Shown here: positions 9,521-17,507 of the stretch, piece by piece | Layout: each line of letters begins with the position of its first letter | Position numbering within the stretch: position 1 is the first letter of the stretch | DNA from: REEB95 sp035934235 | Lineage (GTDB): Bacteria > Pseudomonadota > Alphaproteobacteria > ATCC43930 > CGMCC-115725 | Length of the DNA stretch: 64,000 bases | Direction: 5' to 3' | NCBI GenBank assembly: GCA_035934235.1 | Contig: DASYYB010000034.1 | Location: forward strand, 1 to 64,000 | Translations under genes and position numbers: made by a program | Notes under the pieces: generated by a model | The model's database searches: none | What the model saw: only the letters and a program-made list of their open reading frames with translations | What the model was told of the DNA's origin: nothing

Positions 9521-10356
9521 GCGGCCGGCGCCATCACTGCGGCGCAGGCGCGGCGCAGCAAGGCGCCCGCCAGATGGCGTTTCATCGCTGCGCTGGCATT
9601 GAAGTCGGCGACCGGCGTCAAATCATGATCGAGCGCCGCGATCGCCGCTTCGACCGACGTCGCCAACGCCGCCGACGCCGTCTTGGCTTCGATCGCGCGA
9701 ATGTCGGTGCCGAAGAACACGAGCCGCGCCTCGGCGACCCGGCCTTGCTGTACCGCCGCCCAGCCCGCCAGGCCGACCATGGCATAGTCGCCGTGGCGGC
9801 GCGCCAGCTCGAGAAACAGCGTTTCGCCGCGCTGCGCCGGAATCTCGGCGGCGACCAGAATCTCGTCACGCGCCAGCGCGGTCTCGTAGACCCCCTTGAA
9901 GAATTCGCGTGCCGGGACGCGGCGACGCCCCCGTGGGCCGGCGATTTCGAGTTGAGCATCGAGCGCAACGACGCAAGCCGGCAATTCCGCCGCCGGATCC
10001 GCCTGCACCAGACTGCCGCCGAAGGTACCGCGGTTGCGGATCGCCTCGTGGGCGATGAAAGGCACGGCCGCCGTCAGCAACGGCGCGCGGCGCGCGACGA
10101 TATCCGAGGCGCCGAGCGCGGCTTGGCGCGTCAGCGCGCCGACGCGAATACCGTTACCGTTCTCGCTGATGCCGCTCAGCTCGCTCACCCCGTTGATGTC
10201 GATGAGCAGCTTCGGCTCCAGCAGCCGCATATTGAGCGCCGGAACCAGGCTTTGGCCGCCGGCCAGCAGCCTCGCATCGCCACCGCCTTCGGCCAGCAGC
10301 TTGAGCGTCGCATCGAGCGTGCGCGGCCTGGCATAACGGAACGGCGGCGCTTTCAA
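9517..10356 (-). CDS. Molybdenum hydroxylase FAD-binding subunit (CoxM type)
   Basis: A 279-residue FAD subunit that completes the hydroxylase. FAD motifs are LLAGGQSLVP (about 32-41) and the second loop TFGGSLVQADPAAEL (about 108-122). The start is a TTG at 10354-10356 preceded by a strong GGGGAGG ribosome site at 10361-10367; a longer in-frame ATG start at 10476 is less likely because it would run through the divergent promoter region and overlap the start of the TetR gene. First gene of the three-subunit operon. Confidence 0.9.
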   Translation of the reverse strand: MKAPPFRYARPRTLDATLKLLAEGGGDARLLAGGQSLVPALNMRLLEPKLLIDINGVSELSGISENGNGIRVGALTRQAALGASDIVARRAPLLTAAVPFIAHEAIRNRGTFGGSLVQADPAAELPACVVALDAQLEIAGPRGRRRVPAREFFKGVYETALARDEILVAAEIPAQRGETLFLELARRHGDYAMVGLAGWAAVQQGRVAEARLVFFGTDIRAIEAKTASAALATSVEAAIAALDHDLTPVADFNASAAMKRHLAGALLRRACAAVMAPAA

Positions 10357-10475
10357 CCAACCTCCCCGCGCCGGTTGCCTGTTCGCCCGGCTTGCTTCAA
10401 GAATGGTCGTGACAAAAGATGCCGTCAACCAAGCCCTCACATCGTGCGGGCGGATGGCGTCAAGGCAGGGAGGCA

Positions 10476-11165
10476 ATGGCGCGCAAACCGGCGCGACGCG
10501 GGAAGGCGCGGTCGCAAGGCGGCAGACGGCGGCGGCTTGCGCCCGACGAGCGCGAGCGGCTGATCGCCCAGGCGGCGGTGCATTTCTTCGCCGAGCAGGG
10601 ATTCGAAGGCCAGACCCGGGAATTGGCGCGCCGACTCGGCATCGCGCAGCCGCTGCTCTACCGCTATTTCCCGAGCAAACATGCGCTGATCGAACGCGTC
10701 TATCGCGAGGTCTTCGTTGATCCCTGGCGCGAGGAATGGTTCGCCGCGTTGGCCGATCGTCGCCGACCGCTCAAGGAGCGGCTGATCTACTTCTATCGCG
10801 AATATGCCCGCACCGCCGTCGGTTACGAACGTGTGCGGCTGTTCATCCTCGCCGGCTTGAAGGGCGGCCTCGACCTCAATGCGCGCTTTTTCAAGATGCT
10901 GCGCGAACATGTCTTCGTCGCGGTGGTGCGCGAAGTGCGCGACGCCAACGGCCTGCCGCCGCTCGACCGCGTGCCGATGAGCGAAATCGAGGCCGAACTC
11001 GTCTGGATGCTGCACGCGGCGATCTTCTATATCGGCATCCGGCGTTGGATCTACGGCCTGCCGGTGCCGGAAAACATCGATCCGATGATCGAAGCCATGG
11101 TCGTGACCTTCCTTGAAGGCATCCCCAAGGAGATGGCGGCGTTGACCGGAGCGCAGCCGGCGTGA
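10476..11165 (+). CDS. TetR-family transcriptional regulator
   Basis: A 229-residue DNA-binding regulator. After a basic N-terminal tail (residues 2-22, very Arg/Lys rich) comes the TetR helix-turn-helix, TRELARRLGIAQPLLYRYFP (about 47-66), then a ligand-binding domain. The ATG at 10476 follows AGGGAGG; an upstream in-frame ATG at 10419 lacks a ribosome site. It is divergent from the molybdenum hydroxylase operon over about 119 bases and overlaps the downstream monooxygenase by four bases, so it probably controls one or both. Confidence 0.9.
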   Translation: MARKPARRGKARSQGGRRRRLAPDERERLIAQAAVHFFAEQGFEGQTRELARRLGIAQPLLYRYFPSKHALIERVYREVFVDPWREEWFAALADRRRPLKERLIYFYREYARTAVGYERVRLFILAGLKGGLDLNARFFKMLREHVFVAVVREVRDANGLPPLDRVPMSEIEAELVWMLHAAIFYIGIRRWIYGLPVPENIDPMIEAMVVTFLEGIPKEMAALTGAQPA

Positions 11166-12343
11166 GTCCGGCGCCCGACCTTGCCGAATTGAAGCGCCGG
11201 ACCGAAACGCTGTTGCCGCGATTGCGCGAGCGGGCAGTCGAGACCGAGACGCTGCGCCGCATTCCTGACGCCACCATCGCCGATCTGCACGCCGCCGGTC
11301 TCTTCCGCATGCTGCAACCACGGCGCGTCGGCGGCAGCGAGGCGCCCTATCGCGCGCTGGTCGACGTCGGCGCCATAATCGCCCGCGCCTGCGGCTCGAC
11401 CGCCTGGGTGCTGACCAATCTCGCCAGCCACCATTGGATGCTCGGCATGTGGCCGCAGCAGGCCCAGGACGAAATCTGGGGCGGCGACGGACCCGACGTG
11501 CTGATCGGCTCGGCGTTCGCGTTTCCCGCTGGCCGGGCATCGCGCGCGGCTGGCGGCTGGCGGCTCAAGGGCCGTTGGCCGTTTTCGAGCGGCATCGACC
11601 CGTCACGCTGGACCATGATCGGCGCGTTGGTCGAGGAGAACGACGCGGTCACCGAATCGCGAATCTTCATCGTGCCGCGCAACGACTACACCGTCATCGA
11701 CAACTGGCACGCCGCGGGCCTTGCCGGCACCGGCAGCAAGGACGTTGCGGTCGCCGACATCTTCGTGCCCGACCATCGGAGCGTCACGATCGGCGCGATC
11801 GCCGGCGGCCCCAGCCCGGGCAGCGCGATCAATCCGGGGGCGCTCTATCGCTTGCCGACCTTCAGCGTGTTTCCGTTCATCCTGTCGAGCGTGGCGCTGG
11901 GCATCGCCCAAGGCGCGATCGCGGAATTCACGGGCTCGATGCGTGCGCGCGCCGCGACCTATACCGGCAAGCGCGTCGCCGAACTGGCGACCTTGCAGTT
12001 GCGCCTAGCCGAAGCCGCGGCCCTGACCGATGCCGCCGAGAAGACGATGCTTGCCGACTGCGCCGAGGCGACGGCGCTCGCCGAGGCGGCCAGCGATTTC
12101 CCGGCCGATGCGCGGGCGCGCTGGCGGCGCGACGGCGCCTTTACGACCCGAATGTGCGTCGAAGCGGTCGACCTGGTGTTCACCGGCGCCGGCGGCAACG
12201 CGATCTATTTGACCAATCCGCTGCAACGCGCCTGGCGTGACGTCCATGCCGCCGGCGCGCACGTCGTCGTCAATTGGGACGCGGCGGGCACGCTCTACGG
12301 CCGGGTCGCCTTGGGACTGCCGGCCGACGTGCCGGCGCTTTAA
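11162..12343 (+). CDS. Flavin-dependent monooxygenase of the acyl-CoA dehydrogenase fold (HsaA/HpaB-like)
   Basis: A 393-residue protein with the N-terminal helical domain, middle beta domain and C-terminal helical domain of acyl-CoA dehydrogenases, but with features of group D flavin monooxygenases: LLPRLRERA near the start, GGSEAPYRALVDVGAIIARACGS-like substrate helix in place of an acyl-CoA motif, WPFSSGIDPSRW, and a C-terminal GNAIYLTNPLQRAWRD. Such enzymes hydroxylate phenols or desulfurise heterocycles using reduced flavin supplied by a separate reductase, which I do not see here. The GTG start at 11162 overlaps the TetR stop, so the pair is one transcript. Confidence 0.85.
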   Translation: MSPAPDLAELKRRTETLLPRLRERAVETETLRRIPDATIADLHAAGLFRMLQPRRVGGSEAPYRALVDVGAIIARACGSTAWVLTNLASHHWMLGMWPQQAQDEIWGGDGPDVLIGSAFAFPAGRASRAAGGWRLKGRWPFSSGIDPSRWTMIGALVEENDAVTESRIFIVPRNDYTVIDNWHAAGLAGTGSKDVAVADIFVPDHRSVTIGAIAGGPSPGSAINPGALYRLPTFSVFPFILSSVALGIAQGAIAEFTGSMRARAATYTGKRVAELATLQLRLAEAAALTDAAEKTMLADCAEATALAEAASDFPADARARWRRDGAFTTRMCVEAVDLVFTGAGGNAIYLTNPLQRAWRDVHAAGAHVVVNWDAAGTLYGRVALGLPADVPAL

Positions 12344-12566
12344 GCGGGCGTGAGCGCAAAAAAAGTTGCTTTATTTTCGTCAAGTTTAATTCGGCCGGAA
12401 ACCATCCGAAATCATCGGCCCGCGCCGCGGCGAAAATACCGTAAGCGCGTATTCATCATGATCAAAACCACGCATTTTAGGCGATGTTTATTCTCGCTTG
12501 AGACATATCCGCTAGATTCTTGCTCGCCGCGACGCAACGCGGCAGCAGCAAGAAAGGAACGTTGGA
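12344..12566. other. AT-richer intergenic leader before the small PEP-CTERM gene
   Basis: A 223-base gap clearly richer in A/T than its surroundings (AAAAAAGTT at its left side, TTTATT near 12487). It ends in AGAAAGGAACG, a ribosome site for the 62-residue PEP-CTERM gene. I did not find a convincing -35/-10 pair at standard spacing, nor any further coding frame. Confidence 0.4.
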
Positions 12567-12755
12567 ATGTCTGTCCGCTTGTCCACTGCCGCGCGTGTTG
12601 CGGTTGCTACCGCCGGATTGGTTCTCGTCGCCGCGCCGGCCTTCGCCGGCTTCTCGGGCACGCCGCCGTGCCCTGTGCCGGAGCCGTCGACCTTGGCGCT
12701 GCTCGGAATTGCCGTTCCGGGCGCCGCAGCCTGGATCAAGCGCAAGCTGTCCTAG
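12567..12755 (+). CDS. Minimal PEP-CTERM sorting-signal protein (62 aa)
   Basis: The protein has a signal peptide (residues 1-27, cleavage after APAFA), about eleven residues of mature sequence (GFSGTPPCPVP), then a complete PEP-CTERM signal: VPEPSTLALLGIAV, a single transmembrane helix and the basic end KRK. PEP-CTERM proteins are cut and exported by exosortase. Almost no cargo is left here apart from one Cys just before the PEP box. The start follows GAAAGGAACG and the gene ends in its own strong terminator, so it is a genuine single-gene unit. No exosortase gene is in the window. Function unknown. Confidence 0.85.
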   Translation: MSVRLSTAARVAVATAGLVLVAAPAFAGFSGTPPCPVPEPSTLALLGIAVPGAAAWIKRKLS

Positions 12756-12804
12756 CCGGTTCGTCCGGCTCGATCTTCGGATTTTTCTCTTGGTTCTCGG
12801 GACA

Positions 12805-12836
12805 GACGGCCCCCATGTCGGGGGCCGTCACTTTTT
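12805..12836 (+). terminator. Rho-independent terminator after the small PEP-CTERM gene
   Basis: A perfect 10-bp stem GACGGCCCCC (12805-12814) and GGGGGCCGTC (12820-12829) with a five-base loop, followed by ACTTTTT. There is no T-run on the other side, so it acts on plus-strand transcripts only, ending six bases before the convergent dehydrogenase stop. Confidence 0.9.
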
Positions 12837-12842
12837 GCGGGC

Positions 12843-13778
12843 TCAGCTGAGTCCGTCGCCGACCTTGACGTTCTCGGGTTTGATGTCGAGGCCGGAATTC
12901 TTCGCCTGCTGCAGCAGCAGCGTCGCAAAATCCTGATCCTTGAATCCCAAACCGATCAGATTCTGCACCAGCTCGCGCGTCGCCGCCGTCACCGGCATCG
13001 GCACGTCAGCCTTGCGCGCCGCCGCCAGCCCGAGGTCGAGGTCCTTGCGCAGCAACACGGGCGTGAAGGTCGGCGTCATGTCGAGGTTGACCAGCGCCGG
13101 CGTCTTGTAGGTGCTGAAGATCGAGCCCATCACGCTCTTGTTGATGAAATCGAGGAACGCGTGACGTTTGACGCCGCATTTCTCAGCCAGCACGGTGACC
13201 TCGACCAGGTTCTGAATCACCGCGCCGAGGAAAACGTTGTGGCAGATCTTGACGATGCGCGCGAGCTCGCCTTCGCCGACATAAGAGGCGCCGCGCCCCA
13301 TCATTTCGAGATAAGGCAGCGCCGTGTCGTAGGCCGTCTTGGGACCCGAAGCGACGATGGTGAGCTTGCCCGCCTTCACCACCTTGCCATTGCCCGAAAC
13401 CGGCGCCGCCAGCATCTGCGTGCCGCGTTTTAGCGCGGCAGCGCGCACTTCGGCCGAAGCTTCTTCCGAAACGGTCGAGCAATCGACCAGAATCTTGGGC
13501 GCCTTGCCGCCGTCGGCGAGCACGCCGTCCTTGCCCAGGATCACCGCCTTCAGATCGTCGGAGGCCGAGACCATCGTAAAGACGATGTCGCACGCGGCGA
13601 GATCGGCCGGCCGATCGGCGAGCTTCGCGCCCGATTTGGTCAGCGGCTCGGCTTTGCTGCGGGTGCGGTTGAAGGCGGTGACGTTGCAGCCGTTCTTCGC
13701 CAGCCGCTCGGCCATCGGAAATCCCATGCGGCCGGTGCCGATCCAGCCGATCGTGTGAACGTTGGAACCGCTCGCCAT
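12843..13778 (-). CDS. NAD(P)-dependent beta-hydroxyacid dehydrogenase (3-hydroxyisobutyrate dehydrogenase-like)
   Basis: A 311-residue cytoplasmic oxidoreductase. The Rossmann motif is GWIGTGRMG (9-17), the substrate loops are VDCSTVSEEAS and APVSGNGKVV, and the catalytic lysine helix is ARIVKICHNVFLG with the conserved Lys and Asn. The family oxidises 3-hydroxyisobutyrate, tartronate semialdehyde and related beta-hydroxyacids, or reduces imines. No valine-catabolism genes flank it, so the substrate is open. It stands alone between two plus-strand units. Confidence 0.9.
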   Translation of the reverse strand: MASGSNVHTIGWIGTGRMGFPMAERLAKNGCNVTAFNRTRSKAEPLTKSGAKLADRPADLAACDIVFTMVSASDDLKAVILGKDGVLADGGKAPKILVDCSTVSEEASAEVRAAALKRGTQMLAAPVSGNGKVVKAGKLTIVASGPKTAYDTALPYLEMMGRGASYVGEGELARIVKICHNVFLGAVIQNLVEVTVLAEKCGVKRHAFLDFINKSVMGSIFSTYKTPALVNLDMTPTFTPVLLRKDLDLGLAAARKADVPMPVTAATRELVQNLIGLGFKDQDFATLLLQQAKNSGLDIKPENVKVGDGLS

Positions 13779-13941
13779 GCCGCGCCTCGCGTTTTCGAGC
13801 CGTGATTTATGGAGCGCTGACCTCTAAGCCATTTACTCCAGCGAGGCAATCCGCCGTCCCGAATGCCGACCATGCGCACGACCGCAGCGATCGCGCCGTA
13901 GGCGAAGGCCGGACCGCCGTGACATTCCGTCCAAAGACAAC

Positions 13942-13970
13942 ACTTGCAATTGCAAGTCATTCTCATTATC
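13942..13970 (+). promoter_or_regulatory. Palindrome plus Fur-like box upstream of the FtrB-like gene
   Basis: ACTTGCAATTGCAAGT (13942-13957) is a perfect 16-base palindrome. Overlapping it, GCAAGTCATTCTCATTATC (13952-13970) matches the classical 19-base Fur consensus at 13 positions, including the whole right half CATTATC. It lies 10 bases before the ATG of an FtrB-like iron-uptake cupredoxin, where an iron-responsive operator would be expected. Assignment to Fur, and not another regulator, is inference. Confidence 0.5.
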
Positions 13971-13979
13971 GTCGGAAAC

Positions 13980-14312
13980 ATGCTGAAACGAAGCCTTTTG
14001 GCCTTCCTCCTCGCCGCGACGCTGGCAGCCCCGGTGGCTGGGTACGCCGCCGACGCCGTCTTCACCCTCACGATCAAGGACCGGAAGTTCGACGCCGCCG
14101 AACTCGACGTGCCCGCCAACGTCAAGTTCACGCTGACGGTGAAGAACCTCGACAAGGCGCCGTCCGAATTCGAAAGCAACGACCTCAACCGCGAAAAGGT
14201 CGTGGTCGGCGGCGGCGCCGTCACCATCTATCTCGGCCCGCTGGCGCCGGGACGCTACGTGTTCTTCGACGATTTCAATCCGAAGGCACGCGGCACCATC
14301 GTCGCGAAATAG
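13980..14312 (+). CDS. FtrB-like periplasmic cupredoxin (ferrous-iron uptake type)
   Basis: A 110-residue secreted protein: signal peptide MLKRSLLAFLLAATLAAPVA with cleavage near GYAADA, then a cupredoxin-like beta sandwich. EFESNDLNREKVVVGG and LGPLAPGRYVFFDDFNP closely resemble FtrB, which oxidises Fe(II) for the FtrC permease in the FtrABCD system. I placed the start at 13980 because the upstream ATG at 13944 lies inside the operator and would spoil the signal peptide. The usual partners FtrA, FtrC and FtrD are absent; a putative outer-membrane protein follows 24 bases later. Confidence 0.8.
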   Translation: MLKRSLLAFLLAATLAAPVAGYAADAVFTLTIKDRKFDAAELDVPANVKFTLTVKNLDKAPSEFESNDLNREKVVVGGGAVTIYLGPLAPGRYVFFDDFNPKARGTIVAK

Positions 14313-14336
14313 CCGCCAGACACCGCGGGGGATACC

Positions 14337-15104
14337 GTGCAACGCGTTGGATTTTCTTTGGTTCTCGCGGCCACGCTGGCCGCCGGCATCGTCGCGGCGC
14401 GGGCCGATTTCGAAATCCGCTATCCGACCGTCGACTATCGCGAATTCGAATTCGAACACAACGGCTCGACCAGCCTCGACAGCCGCTCGGCCATGAACAA
14501 CAACCAGAGCTACACGTTCGAGCTTGGCTATGGCTTGTTTCCGTGGTGGGAGCCGGAGCTCGAAGCGCCGTTCAACGCGCCGCCAGGCGCCAACAGCGCG
14601 TTCAGCGGCTTCACTTTCGAGAACACCTTCCAGCTCGCCGAACCGGGCGAATATTGGCTGACACCGGGATTCTTCGCGCAGTACTCGCATGCCGCCTCGC
14701 GCGCCAGCGCCGACCAATTCTCCTTCGGGCCGACGGTGCAGCGCGAATGGAACGACACGTTGGGCTCGAACTTGACGACGCTGCACACGCTCAACCTGTT
14801 CATCTCGAAGCAGGTCGGGCGCAACCGCAACGACGCGACGCCGGTTGCCGTCGCGTGGCAATCACGCGTTCAGCTCAGCCCGTTCTTCGCGCCCGGCGTC
14901 GAGTATTACGGTAATTTCAACAATATTGCCGACCGCGTCACGATCACCGATCCGACGCATCGCGCCGGACCGGTGATCGTGGGCTCGGCTAATTTTTATC
15001 AATACGGCAAGATCAAGTACGAGGCCGGCTATCTCTTCGGCCTCAGCAACGCCACCGAGCGCGGCACCATCCGCTGGCGCGTCGAATACGAGAAATCGTT
15101 CTAG
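14337..15104 (+). CDS. Putative outer-membrane beta-barrel protein of unknown function
   Basis: A 255-residue protein with a GTG start after GGGGGA, a signal peptide ending about ARA-DFEIR, and no transmembrane helices afterwards. Alternating hydrophobic and polar stretches, many aromatic residues at strand ends (YTFELGYGLFPWWEPE, YWLTPGFFAQYS) and a terminal Phe (RVEYEKSF) are the marks of an outer-membrane barrel recognised by BamA. It is co-oriented with the FtrB-like gene and probably co-transcribed with it, suggesting a role in metal entry, but this is inference. No named family recognised. Confidence 0.65.
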   Translation: MQRVGFSLVLAATLAAGIVAARADFEIRYPTVDYREFEFEHNGSTSLDSRSAMNNNQSYTFELGYGLFPWWEPELEAPFNAPPGANSAFSGFTFENTFQLAEPGEYWLTPGFFAQYSHAASRASADQFSFGPTVQREWNDTLGSNLTTLHTLNLFISKQVGRNRNDATPVAVAWQSRVQLSPFFAPGVEYYGNFNNIADRVTITDPTHRAGPVIVGSANFYQYGKIKYEAGYLFGLSNATERGTIRWRVEYEKSF

Positions 15105-16402
15105 TACGGATTGGCGATCGGCAGCGTGTCCGCCGGATAAAGCGTGATCACCTTGGCGCCAGTCGGCGTGCAGATCACCTCTTCCTCGATGCGCGCGGCG
15201 GAATAGCCATCGCTCGCCGGACAATAGGTCTCGAGCGCGAAGACCATGCCGGCCTTGATTTCCTGCGGATCGTCGAAGGAGTTGAGCCGCGAGATGATCG
15301 GCCGTTCGTGCAGGCCGAGACCAAGACCGTGGCCGAACAGCAGGCCGAACGCCTCCATCTCGCTCGAGAAACCGATGTCGGTGGCCTTGGGCCAGCACTT
15401 GGCGATCTTGTCGGTGGTGACGCCCGGCTTGACCAGCGAGATCGCCTTGTCGATCCACTCGCGCGCCTTCTTATAGGCGTCGCGCTGCGCCGGCGTCGCG
15501 CGGCCGACATTGAACGTGCGGTAGTAACACGTGCGATAGCCATGCACGGACTGGATGATGTCGAAGAACGCCTGGTCGCCCGGGCGGATCAACCGGTCGG
15601 TGAAATTGTGCGGATGCGGCGAGCAGCGCTCACCCGAAATCGCGTTGATCGCCTCGACGTCGTCGGAACCGAGCTCGTAGAGCCGCTTGTTGGCGAGGCC
15701 GACGATCTCGTTCTCGCGGATACCGGGCTTCAGATGCTCGGCGATGGTCTGATAGCAGCCGTCGACGATCGCCGCCGACATGTTCAATAGCGTGATCTCG
15801 TCGTTGCTTTTGATCTCGCGCGCGTCGAGCATCACCTGCTGACCGTCGACGGTCTTCAATCCGACCGCCTGGAGCTCGAACAGCATGGCGGGCTCGACCA
15901 CGTCGACGCCGACCGGCTGATCGGCGACGCCGTGCTCCTGGAGGATCGACTTGATCTCTTCGGCGGCCTTGCGCATCAGGCCGATCTTGGGCGCGACGGC
16001 GCCGCGCAAGCCCAACATGCCGGCGTGGCAATTGTGCGGCTTGAGCCACGGCGCATAGAGGCGGTGATGCTTCGCCGCCGAGCCGAAATCCCACACATGC
16101 GGCTCGCCAGCGCCGGGCAGCAAGGTGTAGCGCGTGAACTTGTCGCGCGCCCAATTGCCGATCACCGTCGAGGTGATATAGCGGATGTTGTACTGGTCGA
16201 AGACCAGCAGCGAGCCAAGGCCCGATTTGGCCAGCGCCTGCCGCGCGCGGCCGAGGCGATAGCGGTGCAGGCGGCGGAAATCGATGCGCTCCTCGAAATC
16301 GACCGCGTTCGGCCCCAAGGCCATGATTGGCCTTTTCCAATCATACCGAGGGTCGACATCTTCGGGTTTGACGATGATCGGCTCGCGGTTCTTCTTGGCC
16401 AT
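15101..16402 (-). CDS. M24-fold (creatinase/aminopeptidase P-like) protein with an altered metal site
   Basis: A 433-residue pita-bread-fold protein, distantly like Xaa-Pro peptidases, creatinase and the DMSP lyase DddP. The N-terminal domain has FDQYNIRYITST (68-79). Of the five usual metal ligands, Asp281 (FFDII), His358 (GHGLG), Glu391 (FALETYC) and Glu407 (IEEEV) are visible, but the second Asp of the SDxTRT motif is missing: the site reads TCYYRTF (291-297). It may therefore bind metal weakly or act like metal-free creatinase. The ATG at 16400-16402 follows GAGGAAA. It is the last gene of the ABC-hydrolase operon and overlaps the barrel gene's 3' end by four bases. Confidence 0.82.
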   Translation of the reverse strand: MAKKNREPIIVKPEDVDPRYDWKRPIMALGPNAVDFEERIDFRRLHRYRLGRARQALAKSGLGSLLVFDQYNIRYITSTVIGNWARDKFTRYTLLPGAGEPHVWDFGSAAKHHRLYAPWLKPHNCHAGMLGLRGAVAPKIGLMRKAAEEIKSILQEHGVADQPVGVDVVEPAMLFELQAVGLKTVDGQQVMLDAREIKSNDEITLLNMSAAIVDGCYQTIAEHLKPGIRENEIVGLANKRLYELGSDDVEAINAISGERCSPHPHNFTDRLIRPGDQAFFDIIQSVHGYRTCYYRTFNVGRATPAQRDAYKKAREWIDKAISLVKPGVTTDKIAKCWPKATDIGFSSEMEAFGLLFGHGLGLGLHERPIISRLNSFDDPQEIKAGMVFALETYCPASDGYSAARIEEEVICTPTGAKVITLYPADTLPIANPY

Positions 16403-16419
16403 GGCTTTCCTCGAAAATA

Positions 16420-17505
16420 TCAGCGTGCGGCGGCGCCCAGCCGTGCCGCCATCCAATCGGCGGTTTGCGGACGATAGCGGTATGGGCGGTTGTTGGCGAC
16501 GTGATTGCCGTCGGGAATGATCAGCAGCTCGCACGGGCCTTTGACCTCGCGCGCGAGCCGTTCGGCTTCCGCGGGCGGCACGATACGGTCGAGCCGGCCG
16601 GAGACGATGAAAATCGGACATTCGATCTGGTGCGCGACGCCTTTGAGCGACAGCGTCGCCGCGTTCTGCTTGGCGGCGACCTCGTCATGGGCGTGCGAGC
16701 GCACGCGGAAGGCCGCACGGGTGAGATCGGGCAGCTTGTCCCAGATACCGAGCCAATCGTAGGGACCGGCGAGTGCGATGCAGGCCTTGATCCGCTTCTC
16801 GAAGGCGCAGGCGCGCGGCGCGTAATAGCCGCCAAGGCTGACGCCCCACAGGCCGACGCGCGCCGTGTCGACATCGCGCCGGGTTTCGAGCCAGTCGATC
16901 ACCGCCTTCACCGCGACTTCGTAATCGCCGCGGATTGGGAAATCGTATTCGGCTTCGCCCTGGCCTGGGCCGTCGAAGGTGAGCGTCGCCATGCCGCGCG
17001 CCAGGAACGTTTCCTGGTAGGCGAGCATCTCCTCTTTCGCGGAATCGAGGCCCATCGCCATGACGACGACCGGCGGCCGCGCGACGCCCGCGGGCTTGCG
17101 CAGGACGGCAGCCAAACTTTTGCCCTGATAAGGAACGCGCACATATTCGCCGGGTGGATCGAGATGCGGCAGTGCCAGCTTGTGGCATTCGACCGCCTTC
17201 GCATGCGCCGCCTTCATCTGCGGCATGTCGTCGACGAACAGGAATTTGGCGAAATGATAGGTCACCGCTGCGCGCGACAGATGCTCGGCGGCACTGACGA
17301 ATTGCCGATTGCTCAAGGCCTCGCAGCCGAGCGCGGCATGGACGTCGGCGCGCGCCGACCATTTGGCGCACCATTCGTCCCACGACCGGATCGACGCCGT
17401 GACCTCTTGGAAATCAGTGAGGGTGATGCCGTTGGCGACGAAACGCGGCGCCCAGTGCGCGATGGCGGACGCGACGCGTGGATCGGCGGCGGCGGAATCG
17501 GACAT
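16420..17505 (-). CDS. Alpha/beta hydrolase, 2,6-dihydroxypseudooxynicotine hydrolase-like
   Basis: A 361-residue hydrolase with a helical N-terminal cap (1-115) and a C-terminal catalytic domain. The nucleophile is Ser223 in GVSLGG, the acid Asp306 in GRLDRIVPP and the base His335 in GNHVANN. The intervals 83 and 29 are the same as those I recall for the C-C hydrolase of nicotine breakdown (Ser217, Asp300, His329), and length is close (about 367). FrsA-like esterases are the alternative. It begins two bases after the upstream binding-protein gene ends, so it belongs to the importer operon and probably acts on the imported compound or its product. Confidence 0.82.
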   Translation of the reverse strand: MSDSAAADPRVASAIAHWAPRFVANGITLTDFQEVTASIRSWDEWCAKWSARADVHAALGCEALSNRQFVSAAEHLSRAAVTYHFAKFLFVDDMPQMKAAHAKAVECHKLALPHLDPPGEYVRVPYQGKSLAAVLRKPAGVARPPVVVMAMGLDSAKEEMLAYQETFLARGMATLTFDGPGQGEAEYDFPIRGDYEVAVKAVIDWLETRRDVDTARVGLWGVSLGGYYAPRACAFEKRIKACIALAGPYDWLGIWDKLPDLTRAAFRVRSHAHDEVAAKQNAATLSLKGVAHQIECPIFIVSGRLDRIVPPAEAERLAREVKGPCELLIIPDGNHVANNRPYRYRPQTADWMAARLGAAAR

Positions 17506-17507
17506 CG

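Noticed and set aside
9038..10356. Carbon monoxide dehydrogenase CoxMSL
   Set aside because: The subunit order fits, but the large subunit lacks the AYxCSFR loop of form I and AYRGAGR of form II, so CO oxidation is not supported.
15101..16402. DMSP lyase DddP
   Set aside because: Similarity is limited to the general M24 fold; the Asp residues of the DddP metal site (the DTD pair and the later Asp) are not conserved.
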